Shown here: positions 33,726 to 47,485 of the stretch, piece after piece
Layout of the letters: every line of letters begins with the position of its first letter
Position numbering within the stretch: the stretch's first letter is position 1
Assembly (NCBI RefSeq): GCF_905220565.1
Contig: NC_059416.1
Span: forward strand, 7,130,001-7,194,000
DNA from: Melitaea cinxia
Taxonomy: Eukaryota; Arthropoda; Insecta; Lepidoptera; Nymphalidae
DNA length: 64,000 nucleotides
Direction: 5' to 3'
The notes under the pieces: model-generated
Told to the model about the DNA's origin: nothing
The model's database searches: none
The model's input: the letters and a program-made list of their open reading frames with translations, nothing else
Program-made: the position numbers and the translations under genes

Positions 33726-35442
33726 AAACTATAAAATTATTGTTTTACTACCAGAATAGCGACATAATTATGATAAGTTCATATTCTTATCAATAGTATT
33801 GTAAAATATTATCCTACTAATATTTATTGATTATAATGAAACTTGGTACGTAGATAGCTAGAGCTTTAAAATAACATATAGGCTACCTTTTATCGCGACA
33901 TTCATACGGAATCGGTAATTATGCGGGTGAAACCGCGATATTATTTTACTTATAATTATAATAAAATGATTTACTATACTGTTTTAAAAATAATATTCTT
34001 TTTTTTTCAAGTGTAACTGAAAATAACGTGATATATAGAAGACCACAGATCCCGATGAATAAGTATGGATGAAAATAAATAGTAGGTACCTACGAATCCT
34101 ATGTTCTCTCATTTCGATAATCATTCATTTATTATTTGTATCTTTATTTATGATACTCAAAAGCATTCCGATGTTCATTGGAGGACCATATGAAAAATAC
34201 TTATAAAGGAATTACCGAACATCTTCGAAAATTTAATTTGTTTGGTATTTTTCGTCTGAAAATAAAAGAAATGTAAGATATAAGAATGATATAATATCCT
34301 TTAAGAAATATTTTGTGGAATGCTGACCTTTTGGAAATGAAAGAAGTGTTTCCAAAAAGTAATGTTACTAGTGTTCCTATGGAAGGCTTCAACGCGTTAT
34401 TTGCATAATTTGATGAGTAGAATGTAGTAAATAATTTTAGGTTAGAGAAAAATAAGTAGACGATATCTAAATTAAAGATAATGGGTCCGTTAATGAAACA
34501 ATATTATAAATAATATGAAATAAATTATTTACCTACAAACAAAAATACAAGTTTTGAAAAGAAAATGTTCCTAATTATAAATTAAGAAAATTATATTCGA
34601 TATGGATACTTTAGAGATAAAAAAAACAACAAATTGACAATGTGCAGTAGCGAAAGAATTTTTAAGAAATAAGTCGTCAATAGTAGTCTTAAATGCAGAT
34701 TTAAAACTCATTCAAGTAAGCGTTTTGCACTTTCCCAATAGTGGTCGAGAAATCACGAAATAAACATTTCGTTAAAGTTAAGCGGTGTTTTATTTTATTT
34801 AAAGCCAAGTGTAGTTACCATCGAGTGCAGTCCAAGCTCAATCTCATCGGTTTACACTCGAGTGCACGACATTAAGAGGATTTAAAGGACTATAAATTTA
34901 GCTAATGTTTGTATTTGAGAGTTTTTCTGAAGAGTACTCGTATTATTAAATAAAATATAGTTTCTTAGGCACGTTTTTGACGGTATGAAATCAAATAATA
35001 AGAGCCTGTTTCACCGATTGTGAATAGCGCTATTTGATGCATGTCCGATGATACGATTTATCCGATAGATAAATTTTTTAACTTTTTAACATTTAATTCT
35101 AATTTATTTGTGAGATATTACTATTCACAAATATGAATCTAGAAGTTGTAATTTATTCATTATTCTTGTCGCTTAAAACTTCTCTGTAACTTTTAATTCT
35201 AGTTTATTATTCTATAAAAATGGACAATTTACTTTACGGAAGACAATCACTACACAGCACGATTGAAATGTGGATTAAAGGATGCAAAAAATTTTTTTCA
35301 TTATATAATGTTTTTGATAACTCTTTATATATAGATTCACTAATATCTGAAAATTTTACTATCTGTATTCTTTATAAATATTAATTTAGACTTAGATCTG
35401 TAGTTCTTGAAGTTTTACCTGTACGAGTTTCACGTGTGACAT

Positions 35443-35785
35443 TGACGCATTGGCGCACCGGTCACAGCACTGGTTAGTGGCTGTTGTCCTAGCGGTTGCG
35501 GGTTCGATCCCCGCACATGAGAAACATTTGTATTGGCCATACAGATGTTTGCCATGGTCTGGGTACTTGTTCAGTCCTTGTGGGTCTCCCCACTGTGCCT
35601 CGGAGAGCACGTCAAGCCGTCGGTCCCGGTTGTTATCATGTACACCTGATAGCGATCGTTACTCATAGTAGGGAATATATTCGCCAACCCGCATTGGAGC
35701 AGCGTGGTGGATTAAGCTCTGATCCTTCTCCTACATGGGGAAAGAGACATATGCCCAACAGTGGGATATCACAGGCTGAAACGTT
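35443..35785 (+). mobile_element. tRNA-derived SINE, nearly full length
   Basis: The head TTGGCGCACCGGTCACAGCA is followed by box B GGTTCGATCCC, ATTGGCCATACAGATGTTTG and GAGAGCACGTCAAGCCGTCG. The end reads GGAAAGAGACATATGCCC followed by AACAGTGGGATATCACAGGC. That last phrase resembles the RTE tail CAGCAGTGGACTG, consistent with mobilisation by a LINE sharing that 3' end. Confidence 0.8.
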
Positions 35786-38688
35786 AATCTTAGCACAGTA
35801 TCGATTACATTAAGCAAAATAACTTTTTATTCAATGAAATGCACGGTTGGAAAGCGGTTTTTAAGTCCAAGAGTTAAAAAAAATCTGTATATTGTCTTGC
35901 GGCCAGCGTTCACTAATTAGTCTTAGAATGAGTCATATCCAGAAGTTTTCAAACTACGGCCCTCTAACTAAAATTAGTTATTGTCTTAAAAACTTGCTAA
36001 AATATTAACTTTTTTATGTTTAATGAAACCTTCTGTTTGAAATATTTTTAATGAAAAGTCTGAACATTATTTTAAAAAAATATTAAGATACTTATATATA
36101 TATATACACGACTTTTCTTACTACAAGCACAAGAGAGATTTCCTTCTCTCAAAGTGACAATTTTGATCTCCTTTACTAAGTAAAATAAGTCAATATTCTT
36201 TAATGCCGTAGCCACACAGCTATTTTATTCTTAGGTCGTCTTTTTTCCTATCGCGGTAGTCACTGATATAAGGTTAATAACTTAAGCGCAAACTTTTTCT
36301 TTCTTTCGTATTACAAAATTCGAATACTCTTTACTGATGATATTTATTTACCTAATTTTCAATTTTTATTCCGACTCCTATTGAAAATCAGCTTCAGCGG
36401 TCTTCTCACATGTGCTTTGTCATTCGATTAATCGGCCATTCCTATCGTGGCGTATATTACATACTTCAGCTTACACATAAATTACTACTAAAACAAAACT
36501 CCCAGTAATATTCTGAATAGTCGTTTATGTTATAAATTTGTATGCTGCATTTTATAAACGAACTTGTAATGAAACACTGAACTATTTTATAAAATATAAT
36601 CTTGAATAAAATACTTTGAAAACCACCGCTCTAAGTTCTAGATAACTAAGGCCTGACAAAGGCAGGTACATTTCAGTTTATAGCAGCAATTTGTTGTCGT
36701 TATTGTGTTAAGAAAATTGTCGCTCGGCAACTCTTAATTCTGTCAGTTTTCTAACCGAAATAGTGTTTCTAAAATAATGTTACTTTACTGCAAATTGAGA
36801 CTTAGCTTAACGATCGAAAATTTCTTTTTGATGTGAATATGTTCAATTGGAGTACATGTTTTCATTTACTATTCGTTATTTTTTTAAGAATCCTAAATAA
36901 AGGTTTTATATTCTATGAGCTTTTATGTTATTATTTAGATTTTTATTTCGAAAACACTTGCTGTTCAGCAGTTTCACCTATTATGAGTACAGAGAGAGAC
37001 AGTTTATACAAATCGGAGTGAATTCTTTTTATTTTAGAGAAATGAATATCGTTGTCGGTAATGAATGTAATTGGATAATGATTTTGAGAAAAAATAATGC
37101 ATAAAGATTAAAAAGAATGATGTTATTTGAAGTGTTAATTACTTTACTTATTCTTCCAAGAAATCTTGCTTATGTTTAAAATGTGCTCGTCAATGTCTTA
37201 ATATTGAGCTAAAACTTTTACTCCTGTTAAGGGTGAAATTTAATCTGCCAATCGGTTCCACTAAGGATTGATGGATGAACTTGTCTTGAAGAATGTCTTG
37301 AAATTTCTACCAAAACGAACGTACAACTTTTCTTTGTTTAGTGTTCTCTTCTACCACCAAGCACTTTATTATAATAATCATGTAACATTTTTTGTTTTGT
37401 TTCCTTGCATAAAAGGAATTGTATAAAGATAAAGTTTTATAACCCACATTTCAAAGCAAAATTTGTTTTATTGATTTGGCCATCTAAGCTTTACATACAT
37501 AATATGTAAATTACTGCAACTTGGCCTAAAACATGACAACTTTTTTAAACTCCTTTATCGCTTTAATTCGTCGTCCAATTTACTGGAGCGTGGTAATGCG
37601 AAAACTACTGCTTTTGAGAATTAAACTTTAAAAGCAGATGTTTAATACGTCGAGTCGTAGGGATCAAGTACCGAGCTGTAGATTATATCGTAGTTCAGTC
37701 GTGTCTAAGTGCAAATTGCACTTCTACTCGAAGCCATTATTTTTAGTGTCCTCCAATCGGCACGGAACTCTTACAATTTCGTTATGAATCAAAATTTGAA
37801 TTATTTTATGCAAGTGGACTATAAAACATTTTTGAATGATCATGCCCAATCTCGTTAATTTTTGGCTCTAATTAGTGTTGACAGTTATTTTTGGATATAT
37901 CATTTAAAATATGTCAGATTTGTGAAAACAACTTAATTATACATGCTTATTGTTTAATTTTGTATGTACCGTCAAGTTTTGAGTAAAATTCTTTCACCAT
38001 CACTAGTCTTTAAATTTTATTTGGAAATGAGTAAAAGTAAGAATATTTCCAGAAATCTACTTATTATGAAAGAATAGTATGTTTATATACAATTTTACGT
38101 ATAAAATGTAACGAAATAAAACCTAAAAAGAAATATTTACAGCGAGGTAAATTTTTAGGTTAACATGTTACGGTCGACGAAGTAAGTTAAGTTGGTTAAG
38201 TTATATTATTAGCTCGGGAATTAACAAAGAAGATTCTTTATATGAATTCTACAACACGCGTGGCGCGATACGCTTAGTTTGTACTTAATACTTGCATGTT
38301 CTAGGTACCTGTTAATTTATAAGTTACTAAAACTACAAAGTGGATAAAATTAGTTAGGAAAGATTACATTAGATCAAGTTGCTGTACAAAAGTGATACCT
38401 AATCTCGGAATAAACAGTTTGGGTTTGGCTTACCAGTAATTGGTAAAAGTTTCTTTAGGCAGTTATACCGATTGCTAAATAAATTGCTACCACATTCACA
38501 GGGTTCAGTTCGGTTAAGGCCGCAGAATTTTTTAAGTTAACTGGATTGAACTAAAATAGTCCTTAACGTCGCAACAGTAGGCAATGTCGTTTGCATTGTA
38601 CGAATAGTGTCTGAATTTATTGTGGGTTGAAACGTAGTCGACCTCGCTGTTCCACTACGGATTTCATTAATTTTTTATTAGAATAATT

Positions 38689-39438
38689 GTGTTTGCTCGC
38701 AAACGAAAAAAAAAACTGACTTCAATTACATCGACGAGTAATACAACGTAGATCGACGAAAAAATAGTCAAGTATCTACGCGTTATCAAAGATTACTCAA
38801 AAAGTAGTTATCAGATCTCAATAAAATTTATATGTAACTACATGACAAACATCAGCTTTCGATTAAATTAAAAATTATTAAAATCAGTACACCCAGTAAA
38901 AAGTTATTGCGGATTTTCAAGAAGTTCCCTCGATTTCTCTGAGATCCCATCATCAGATCCTGGTTTTCTTATCATGGTACTAAACTAAGGATATCTTCTT
39001 TCCAACAAAAAAAGAATTATTAAAATCGGTACATCCAGTAAAAAGTTATTGCGGATTTTCAAGAGTTTCCCTCGATTTCTCTGGGATTCCATCATCAGAT
39101 CCTGGTTTATCCTGGTTATCATGGTACTAAGCTTGGGATATCTCCTTTAAAAAAAAAAAAAATTATCAAAATCGGTACATCCAGTAGAAAGTTATGCGGT
39201 TAAGTTAATATAACGTAGGTCGACGAAAAAAGCGTAAAGTAAAAACGCATTATTAGATATAACTCGAAAAGTAGTTGTTAGATCTCAAATAAATTTAAAT
39301 GGGACCAATTGACACATACCACCTTTCGATTAAAGAAAATTTTGTCGAAATCGGTCCACATAGCCAAAAGTTCTGATCTAACATACATAAAAAAAATACA
39401 GTCGAATTGAGAACCTCCTCCTTTTGTGGAAGTCGGTT
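38689..39438 (-). repeat. CGACTTC-type dispersed repeat, long copy with internal tandem units
   Basis: It starts TGTTTGCTCGCAAACG and AACTGACTTCAA, and ends GAAGTCGGTTAG. Inside, a unit of roughly 120-125 bp (AAAAGTTATTGCGGATTTTC through CTCGATTTCTCTG and CATCATCAGATCCTGG) appears twice and begins a third time between 38877 and 39195. No coding capacity is seen. Confidence 0.7.
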
Positions 39439-40252
39439 AGTAAAAATTAAACTTTTGTTTCGTGCTCGATGATGGCGGGTTATCTTTAACAAAGCTATCT
39501 ATATTTATCTATCAATATATCTACTGTGGTTTATGTTTGGGTCTATCTGTAGTAAAATAGCGTCCTACATTAAGTTTACCTATTGTACTAATAGACTAGT
39601 ACTAATACTAAAAGACGACGTGACGTGGCCAGAGTGGTGTTGCAACCGTCTATAGGCTACGGCTACCGGTTACCGGAGAAGGGCTCGACCAATTCCGTTC
39701 ATTTATTTTATAAAAAAAAAAAAAAAAAAATTAAGTCATCACTCGGAAATTATTACATTAAATTGATAGAACGAAGTCTGCCCGGGCAGCGAGTTAAAAT
39801 TAAAATAAAATTATTTAATGCTTTTATTAAATTTATTGTATCATTTTAAGCGTCATCTTGTTTAAGGAAATAATTTCCTACGACTTAAAAGCTTTTATAG
39901 TCTTTGCGATTTCGTTTTCTTTGTCGTTTTGTGAAAAAAAGACTAATTATAAAAATATTTGTATTTTAATTTCGTTTCTACTTTTTGTCATTTTAATAAA
40001 TTAATCTTTTTGCTTGTATATAAGAAAAAGGCACTTTTGTTGAAAATTCAGAATAGCGTATTGCTGTGTTCACGAATGTACTACATATATAGGTACCAGT
40101 ATATTTAATCGATGCACGAGATTTTAAATTATTTTAAAATCAAAAAACATTTGAAATAAAAACATATAGATATCTTGTTTTTGAATTTTATTAATTAATA
40201 TTTAATACCTCTTTTTAAATGAATAAATAAACATTTTTAACATACAGACGTA

Positions 40253-40292
40253 TTCGTCTATTCCTAAGGTGCTTACCTTAGGAATAGACGAA
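40253..40292. repeat. Perfect 18-bp inverted repeat with 4-nt loop
   Basis: The arm TTCGTCTATTCCTAAGGT, loop GCTT and arm ACCTTAGGAATAGACGAA are exact reverse complements. The pairing stops at both flanks. Confidence 0.85.
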
Positions 40293-42344
40293 CTTAATGA
40301 CTAAGAAAAAAATGTCTGTTTTAGGTAGCCGCCGACTGACATAATTATATATTATCACCAATTTTGTATTTTGTTAGGTATTTACATAATGTCAAGTATC
40401 TATCTAGAGAGATAATTTTCCTTGTAAAACCATCCTTTCTTTTCAAACCCTTCACTATATTTTATCGTTAAAAGGATTTCAAGTTAGGTGAAACCCATTC
40501 AACAGGAAATATGCTGAATATTTATTACGACACGCTGTTATATTCTACTGGTGACCAAATAAAATGTATTTGGTTGTTACGTCCCTTTAGTTTTGTAGTT
40601 TTGGTAACGTTCTTGTGAATCAGTTTATTAAGTTATATGTAGATTCATACGGTCATGAATTACTTATTGCAAGTATTCATATACTATATGATTGTTTATT
40701 TAGCTGTATATGTATAATATATAAGTAAAGGTATATGCGACGAACATTTAAAGGACTTCAAAGAATATAAATAAGAATTTATGGCACACAGCTAAATCTC
40801 TACTCTTTATAGTTTTAGTGTACATAAAAATACATCTAGAAAGAAAATTATTTCACTATGGAAATAGGTCCGGTATTTATATACTCAATATCTTTCAGTT
40901 TATTTAACTCGATGCACGTGGAAAGGATTTCTAACAATTACAGGCTTAGTTCTATCGCAGTTTTTTTCTCTCTTTTCAAATTGTTTGCATTTGTATAAGC
41001 GCGAAGCGATTTTAATTTTTTCTTCTAGACTAAAATGTATTTAAAAATTAAACGAGATATTTGTGATTGGAATTGTTTCTAAATTTCACAGAATATTTAT
41101 TTTTATAATTCATATTGTTTCTATAATTCATATTCATATTTTTCTAGTAGGTTTTTTTATTTTACACTGTTACAGACTGATGGTTAGACATTTTACAATA
41201 ATTAAGAACACATCTAAACAGGCATAAAAGTTTTGAAAAAGAGATTATGTTAATACTCCAGAATACGTAATAAATAAATCTATATTTATAACAATGAATG
41301 TTTGTTTGTATGTCCTTTTTAGAATCGTAAACTATGCATTTGATCATGTCATGATCTTTAGCAAGGTGTGCATGAGCCTACAAAGGTTTCTGAGTTGGTA
41401 CGACCAAAAAGAAAGTGTAGCAACGCGCGCAGGGTACAGCTAGTGAAAAATAAATATCAGTACTAGATAAAAGTAAATTAACTAAGTGTTCGAAAAACGA
41501 AGGAACTTTGTAACTTTATTATATTAGTACACAATTTTAAACAATTGATGTATAAATAGAAATCTCCAACTTAAAAGTTAGTTGAAGTTAACAAATTTCT
41601 ACATTGGAGAAATTCTATAAAATATGGAGAAATTCAAATATTCAGTAACTAAGCGTTATGAAACTTTGGGCTTGGTGTAAACTTAAGACAAAACATGCAA
41701 ATTACTTGAAAACTAAGACAATTTAAGTATATTCCTTCGCATTATAACTTATTTTGTTTATGGTCTATAATATTATAATCAAGGCTTCACGGACACTTCA
41801 CAGTGTATTTCATACACTAGGGTACATGGGGTACGCAAGTCTTAATTGAATGCAGCAATTTTTACATTGTTAATTGATTTGGCTACCATGACTATTTGTT
41901 TTTTTTTTTTTTCGATGTTCATTAAGGGTATGTCACCTAATAGCGAAATAAACGATTTCACCTTATTTCAATTTATTCTTGGTTCCAGAATTGACGTTGA
42001 CTCCTCATTCACGATGAATTGTTTCACTTTTTGATAGATGGTTTATCTCATGCCAATGTGAATATTGCTTCTTCGTGCGGTCCATTTTACTTATAGTGTG
42101 TAGGTAGATGGATCGCTGAGTACAAGAAGAATAAGTGTTATCTATAATTATATTTGGATTTTTTTCAAATATATTTCGAAATCTTAACATATTATACATA
42201 GTTACAATTCACAACTTAAGAACTAAATATAGTTGTTATATTCAAACAAAGTGTTAAATTTTTTAAATAGATTTTGTCGCCGAAAGAATGCTTTGCGTCA
42301 CGTGATAGCGTCGCATGCTAATACAAGACAGCATTTATGAGTAG

Positions 42345-42550
42345 GTCACCGCAGGAAAATCTAGTGCAGGCGACTGGAGAGGTACCTTAACCTTACATAA
42401 GATCACAGAGGAAAAATATTACTTTCAAGTATTGTATTTCTATGATGAGTAGTATAGCCAGAGCTCCTGAAGTTGCATTTGTTATGCTCTTGGCGTTACT
42501 GGCATTTATACGCTATAGTAACGTTTACTATCTGGAAGAGCGTACACTTA
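42345..42550 (+). repeat. Dispersed repeat family C, diverged copy
   Basis: CCTTACATAAGATCACAGAGG, TTTCAAGTATTGTATTTC, GCCAGAGCTCCTGAAG and TGGCATTTATACGCTATAG preserve the order of family C motifs with many substitutions. Confidence 0.5.
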
Positions 42551-45352
42551 GCCGCCAGTATCAGTAGAAAAACTTGTTTGTGTTAAAAGAAAAATTCGCA
42601 TAATGTAGTCGAATCCAAAAGGGATCGATGTGGGCGTATCGCTCGCACGGACAAGCATAACCTTAACGTTTTTGAAGTGGAAGAAAGGTAAGGGCTCGGG
42701 ATTTTCGCATGAATACATCCTATGAGTTGACACAGCATGATAGGGATACCGAGATTTTCATAACTAACCATGTGGTCATAAAGATGGTGAGGTCTTATCC
42801 GCAATCATAAAATTAACTTTTTTGCGACGTACGAGCCAAGTCAGTACGACGAAATATCACTTCAAATATTTATACTTATAACTTATTTCAACCAAGTACA
42901 ACAATTACTGCAGAAAATTATCCATATATATACATACAGACTCATATTTAGCTATTATTTAGGTTACTTCATTACTTTAGCCATTTTCCCGTTTTGTTAT
43001 TTATTTATTTAGTATTTATTTACTTAATAATTTTTTGTACATTAGCTAGTAAGTAATAAAATTTAGCGTGGAAGAAATTGCGTGGGATGTCGAGTGTTTA
43101 CAAATTAACATTCGTTCGTGCTTGATCGACAATTTCTGATATTATATTTATTTTGTAATTTCTTGTCTGTCAATCGTTCTTCTTTACTCGTATATATTAC
43201 GAGTAATATTTTAATACCACTGTTTTATCTATTTTTCGTTACTTAGTAACATTAAACCTGAACGAACTTAACTCTTTTTAGTTTAAGTAGTACTTGGGCC
43301 TTCTGGTCTTGTGGTACATGAGAAAAAACTTTTAAGACGCATAAAATATTACTAAAATACAAAATAATATTTACTTTACCTTAAAAAAAACAGAGCAAAG
43401 ATAGACTTACGTATAGAAAAGTGTTATTTAAAAAATGTGTTAAAAATGGTCAAACAAATATTTGTGCAAATATGAACATCCACTTAGAGCGAAAATCAAA
43501 GCTACCACACAACAATACAGAGAAAACAATTCTCTGACGAATTCTTAGCCTATTAACAAATTCGATCGAGATTTAAACAGAAAGTGGATGTAAAATCGCT
43601 CGATTCATTGTAGAGGCGAATACTTTAGCTCAAGATTAGATTGATTTTACTTAGTTGGGAACTTGGTGTTACAAGTTTGTTTAGCCGAAAACTTTTTATC
43701 CATAACAAAATGGCGATAATCACAGTTTCAAATACATTTCTAGCTATAGAAAAATAAATATAAAAAATTGAAAGTGTACAATTAATGTAAATAGAATGTT
43801 GCATATAAATATAAAAAATATCTAACATACCTATAATTACTTGATTCGTTGATCGGTTAAATATTTTTAAGGCAAAAACTAATCAAGTTACATAATAAAA
43901 ATCTAAAGTTTGGCTTGTTATTCGTAGCATATACATCTAAATAGTACTTGAGAATTGGTTTTGGTAATTTCTCCTGATATTTCTTTATTATTACTGATTT
44001 TATTACTGTTTTTATTATTGTACCTGTATCTAAGTATATAAAGTTAAAGCGATGGATGAATGGATGGATCGTGGATACGATAGTTTGAACTAGTAAAAAA
44101 ACTTGCAGGCTTAAAATAAGTACTGTTTTATAATAATTGTACTGTATCCGTGATTATTATAATAGAAACTTCACTTTAATTATCATTATTAGCACGCAAT
44201 AAACTGTATTTAATAAATTAAAAGAAATTAAAAATTGAATAATTACATACGATACCTTTACAATTAAAAAAAGTCTCTATTCATTTAGGAAAAATTTTCA
44301 GACGAGTATCCTCGCTTCTGCCTGTAATATTCCACTGCTGCCTCTTTCTCCATGTAGATTTATATCGTTTTAAAATATTTGTGAAATATTCCAGTGACTA
44401 AAGCGAGTAGAACATTTTTGTAAACATTTTAGTGATATCGGGAAAAAAATAAAAATATTATTCGCTAATTTGTAGAGTTTTAAGTGTTTTTTTTTTTCGG
44501 TTGAGAATTTGTATCTTGCCACAGTACTATCCGATTGATTCAGTCTGTAACATGCCACTGCAGGGCATATGCTTTTTTCTCTATGAACGATAAGGACAGT
44601 GGCATAATTTTTTTTTTTTATATTAAGTCAAATAGCGCTTAAAACAAAAAAAAAATTCAAAATTTTTATTTTGTTTTTAATTTGGACAGGTGTCTCTTAA
44701 CTAAGTTATTTAACTTTTAAGATAAGTTTCAGACACAGAGGAAGTCCTTATATGTATTCATAACAAATTATGCTAAAATCAAGAACTCATATGGGAAATA
44801 ATGATGAAGTTAAAGCGAAGTCAAAATATCGTTAACGCCGTGGCGAAAATTTCTAAAATGTAATTTATAATGACGACGACACTCGAACGTCATTTTGATA
44901 ATATTTTAATTTATGTACTCATACTTATTTGTGGATATTGTATTTATTACTTTTACGAGAAAGATTAAGTAGATTGCTACGTGATCAAACGAACTTCTCA
45001 AGCGAAACTCAATAATTCTCATCTTCATACACAATTGACTATATGGTCCTCTTAAGGCCGGTTCCTATATCACAAATAACCCATTTTCATTATGATTCGT
45101 TCTTTTTAAAATGAAATATGTTTAAAATTATTTCGAATATAGATTATAAGGATATATTAGAAGGTAACGTCTTACATTTACAATGTTATTTCTGTTCACA
45201 AAAAGTATCTCTTTCGATCTCAAGATCGGTTCAACCTTTATTTATTTATATAGTATCATATTACATAACTTAAAGGGAATTGAGGAGGGTGGAATGGATA
45301 AAACGGTTTATATTACAATGATCGATACTTAACTTGAGAAGTTTATTTGATC

Positions 45353-45556
45353 ACTAGCTGAGCCCCCGACTTCGTCCGCGTGAAATATAAGAAAAAAGTT
45401 ATTGTTCAATTCGCAGCGTATTATAAATAAAATTCTAAAATAAAATTAGCCTAAGTTACTTCTTATTATATCAGCTATCTGCCAGTGGAAGTCCCCTCAA
45501 AATCGGCCAGCCGTTTCATATATTAACCGGAACAAACAAACAGACAGACATAGAGA
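45353..45556 (+). repeat. Dispersed repeat starting CTAGCTGAGCCCCCGACTTC
   Basis: The start phrase with CGTCCGCGTG, the interior CAGTGGAAGTCCCCTCAAAA and the end AACAAACAAACAGACAGAC form a repeat pattern common in butterfly and moth DNA. A related scrap is at 2399-2620. The family was not identified. Confidence 0.5.
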
Positions 45557-45606
45557 CAACATAAATTGTAAAAAATGTTGTTTTGGTATATGTACTGTGT
45601 GGCTAC

Positions 45607-45934
45607 GGTAGTAAAGAATATAGTCATCCCCTCTCTTTCCGTGGGTGTTGTAAGAGGCAACTAAGGGATAACACAGTTCCACTACCACCTTGGAACTTAC
45701 AAAGCCGACCGATGGCGGGATAACCATCCAACTGCTGGCTTTGAAATACACAGGCCGAAGAAGGCAGCAGCGTTTTCGGTGCGACAAAGCCAGCCCTGCG
45801 GTCACCAACCCGCCTGCCCAGCGTGGTGACTATGGGCAAAACACACGAGTTCATGCCATTTTTGGCGTGAACTTATGGAGGCCTATGTCCAGCAGTGGAC
45901 TGTGATCGGCTGAAATGATGATGATGATGATGAT
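45607..45934 (+). mobile_element. RTE-tail repeat (family D), best-preserved + copy, with ATG repeat tail
   Basis: It contains CGTGGGTGTTGTAAGAGGC, TTCCACTACCACCTTGGAAC, ATAACCATCCAACTGCTGGC and CCTGCCCAGCGTGGTGACTA. It ends in TGGAGGCCTATGTCCAGCAG-TGGACTG and six ATG/GAT units. The end is shared with the RTE ORF fragments, so this is either a 3' UTR piece of an RTE or a non-autonomous element using its tail. Confidence 0.7.
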
Positions 45935-46278
45935 ACATCCATATGCATTTAGTTAAAGGAGATTATTTTACTATTATAAACAGACACTCCAATTTTATTT
46001 ATTTTTATAGATGTCGAGGCACTTAAGTGCTTTAAAATTTAAGTAGTCTAAGTAATACAAAACATATTTTGACTTATAAAGTATTAACGTAAATTAGTAG
46101 ATACAATAAACGATAATTAAGTAATGGTCACGGGTTCAAATCTTCTTAATTTGTATTTTAAGTACTAAGACAACTAGAAGGTCATTTACTTCTGTTATAT
46201 AAAATTCTTTTGTCTGAAGCTTGTTTTTAATGTGCAATGTAAAACGTAAAATGTGTGGTATGTGTATGTGTGTCTATG

Positions 46279-46317
<39 letters not shown>
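46279..46317. repeat. Compound TC/TG microsatellite
   Basis: About 11 TC units are followed directly by about nine TG units. Confidence 0.9.
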
Positions 46318-46894
46318 TTGTGTGTATGTGTTTAGTTAGCAAAGTTAGGTACGTCGTCTCTCATTACTAAAGATTCTTGGTGTGGTTATATAAGCAGTTT
46401 CAGCACATTGATCAACCCACCTCCTACATAACTAAACCATCAATCTTGTATCGAATCTTACAATTTATAAGTATTAAACTACTGGCGATCGCAGTAACTT
46501 AATACGTATTACTTACGAAAAATCACAAAAGTATTACATTTATCAATAGTCTTTATAAAGGAATTTATTTTCTCCGAAATGTACTTACGATTCTTTTCTT
46601 GTCAAGACGAATTACAAAAAGAAAGAAATATTTGTCTTTAAGTAGACTTTGCTCTCACAAATTGAGTCCGACTTTGGTAAATTACATCACGAATTTAGTT
46701 CTGGAATAAATCGGCTTTCAATTGTTACAAGCCAAAATTTCCCTCGTAATATTTCTAAATAGGTTTTTGCAATAGGACTTATTATTAAGAAGCTAGTTCT
46801 TCATGTATTTTTTCTTAATGATATCAGAATAGGTTATGATTTTTTTTACACTATTATACATATTTGCAATTCACACTAAATGGTGCCCAGACTA

Positions 46895-47075
46895 GGTAGT
46901 ATTTATCCATTAAAATCGCTATGCCGATTCTCTGGCCGAAAAATGGGCCAGCCCTCTTGTCACCAGTGGAAGCATTAAGATTAGGAGTTATTTTTTTTGA
47001 AAACTTTTTAGCATTGCTACACCAAATTGCGACTTCAAATGCCACAAAGGTGTAAATTTGAAATGAGTGAAGAAT
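46895..47075 (-). pseudogene. Decayed LINE C-terminal tail, relative of 29480-29827
   Basis: The - strand frame contains STGDKRAGPFFGQRIGIAI, aligning with TGDRRAGSYFGQRISLAI of the copy at 29480-29827. Upstream, YTFVAFEVAIWCSNAKKF aligns with the segment before it. The match ends after AI, so it is a short remnant. Confidence 0.6.
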
Positions 47076-47304
47076 ATTTGTGCCGTTTGTAGTTATATTA
47101 ACAAAATGCTTAGAAAATAGGAACAAAATAAAAATGATATATACGTCACAACTTCACAATCATTTGTTTGTAATTTATTTTGGACCCTCAGTCGAGAACC
47201 AGAAAAGTAAATATCAAGAGAAACACGACTGATACAATTATACATGTATATTAGAAATCAAACCCGCAATCGCTTTCGATATTTCTTTTTATGTTCAATT
47301 AGAG

Positions 47305-47485
47305 TAGCTATGGACGGTAACAACACCAGAAGCACTACATCGATCCTACCCTCGATCCGACCGAGAAGTTCTGACTATCTACTCACCACAGGAACACAAT
47401 ACTACTTGAAAGCAATATTAGCTGTGGTCTTATGTAAGTTGGGTTGCTCCAAATTTTAAGCAAGATATTCCCTAATGTTCTCTTC
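47305..47485 (-). repeat. Dispersed repeat family C, diverged reverse copy
   Basis: AACAACACCAGAAGCACTAC, CACCACAGGAACACAATAC and TAGCTGTGGTCTTATGTAAG follow the reverse order of family C. The copy is shortened. Confidence 0.5.
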
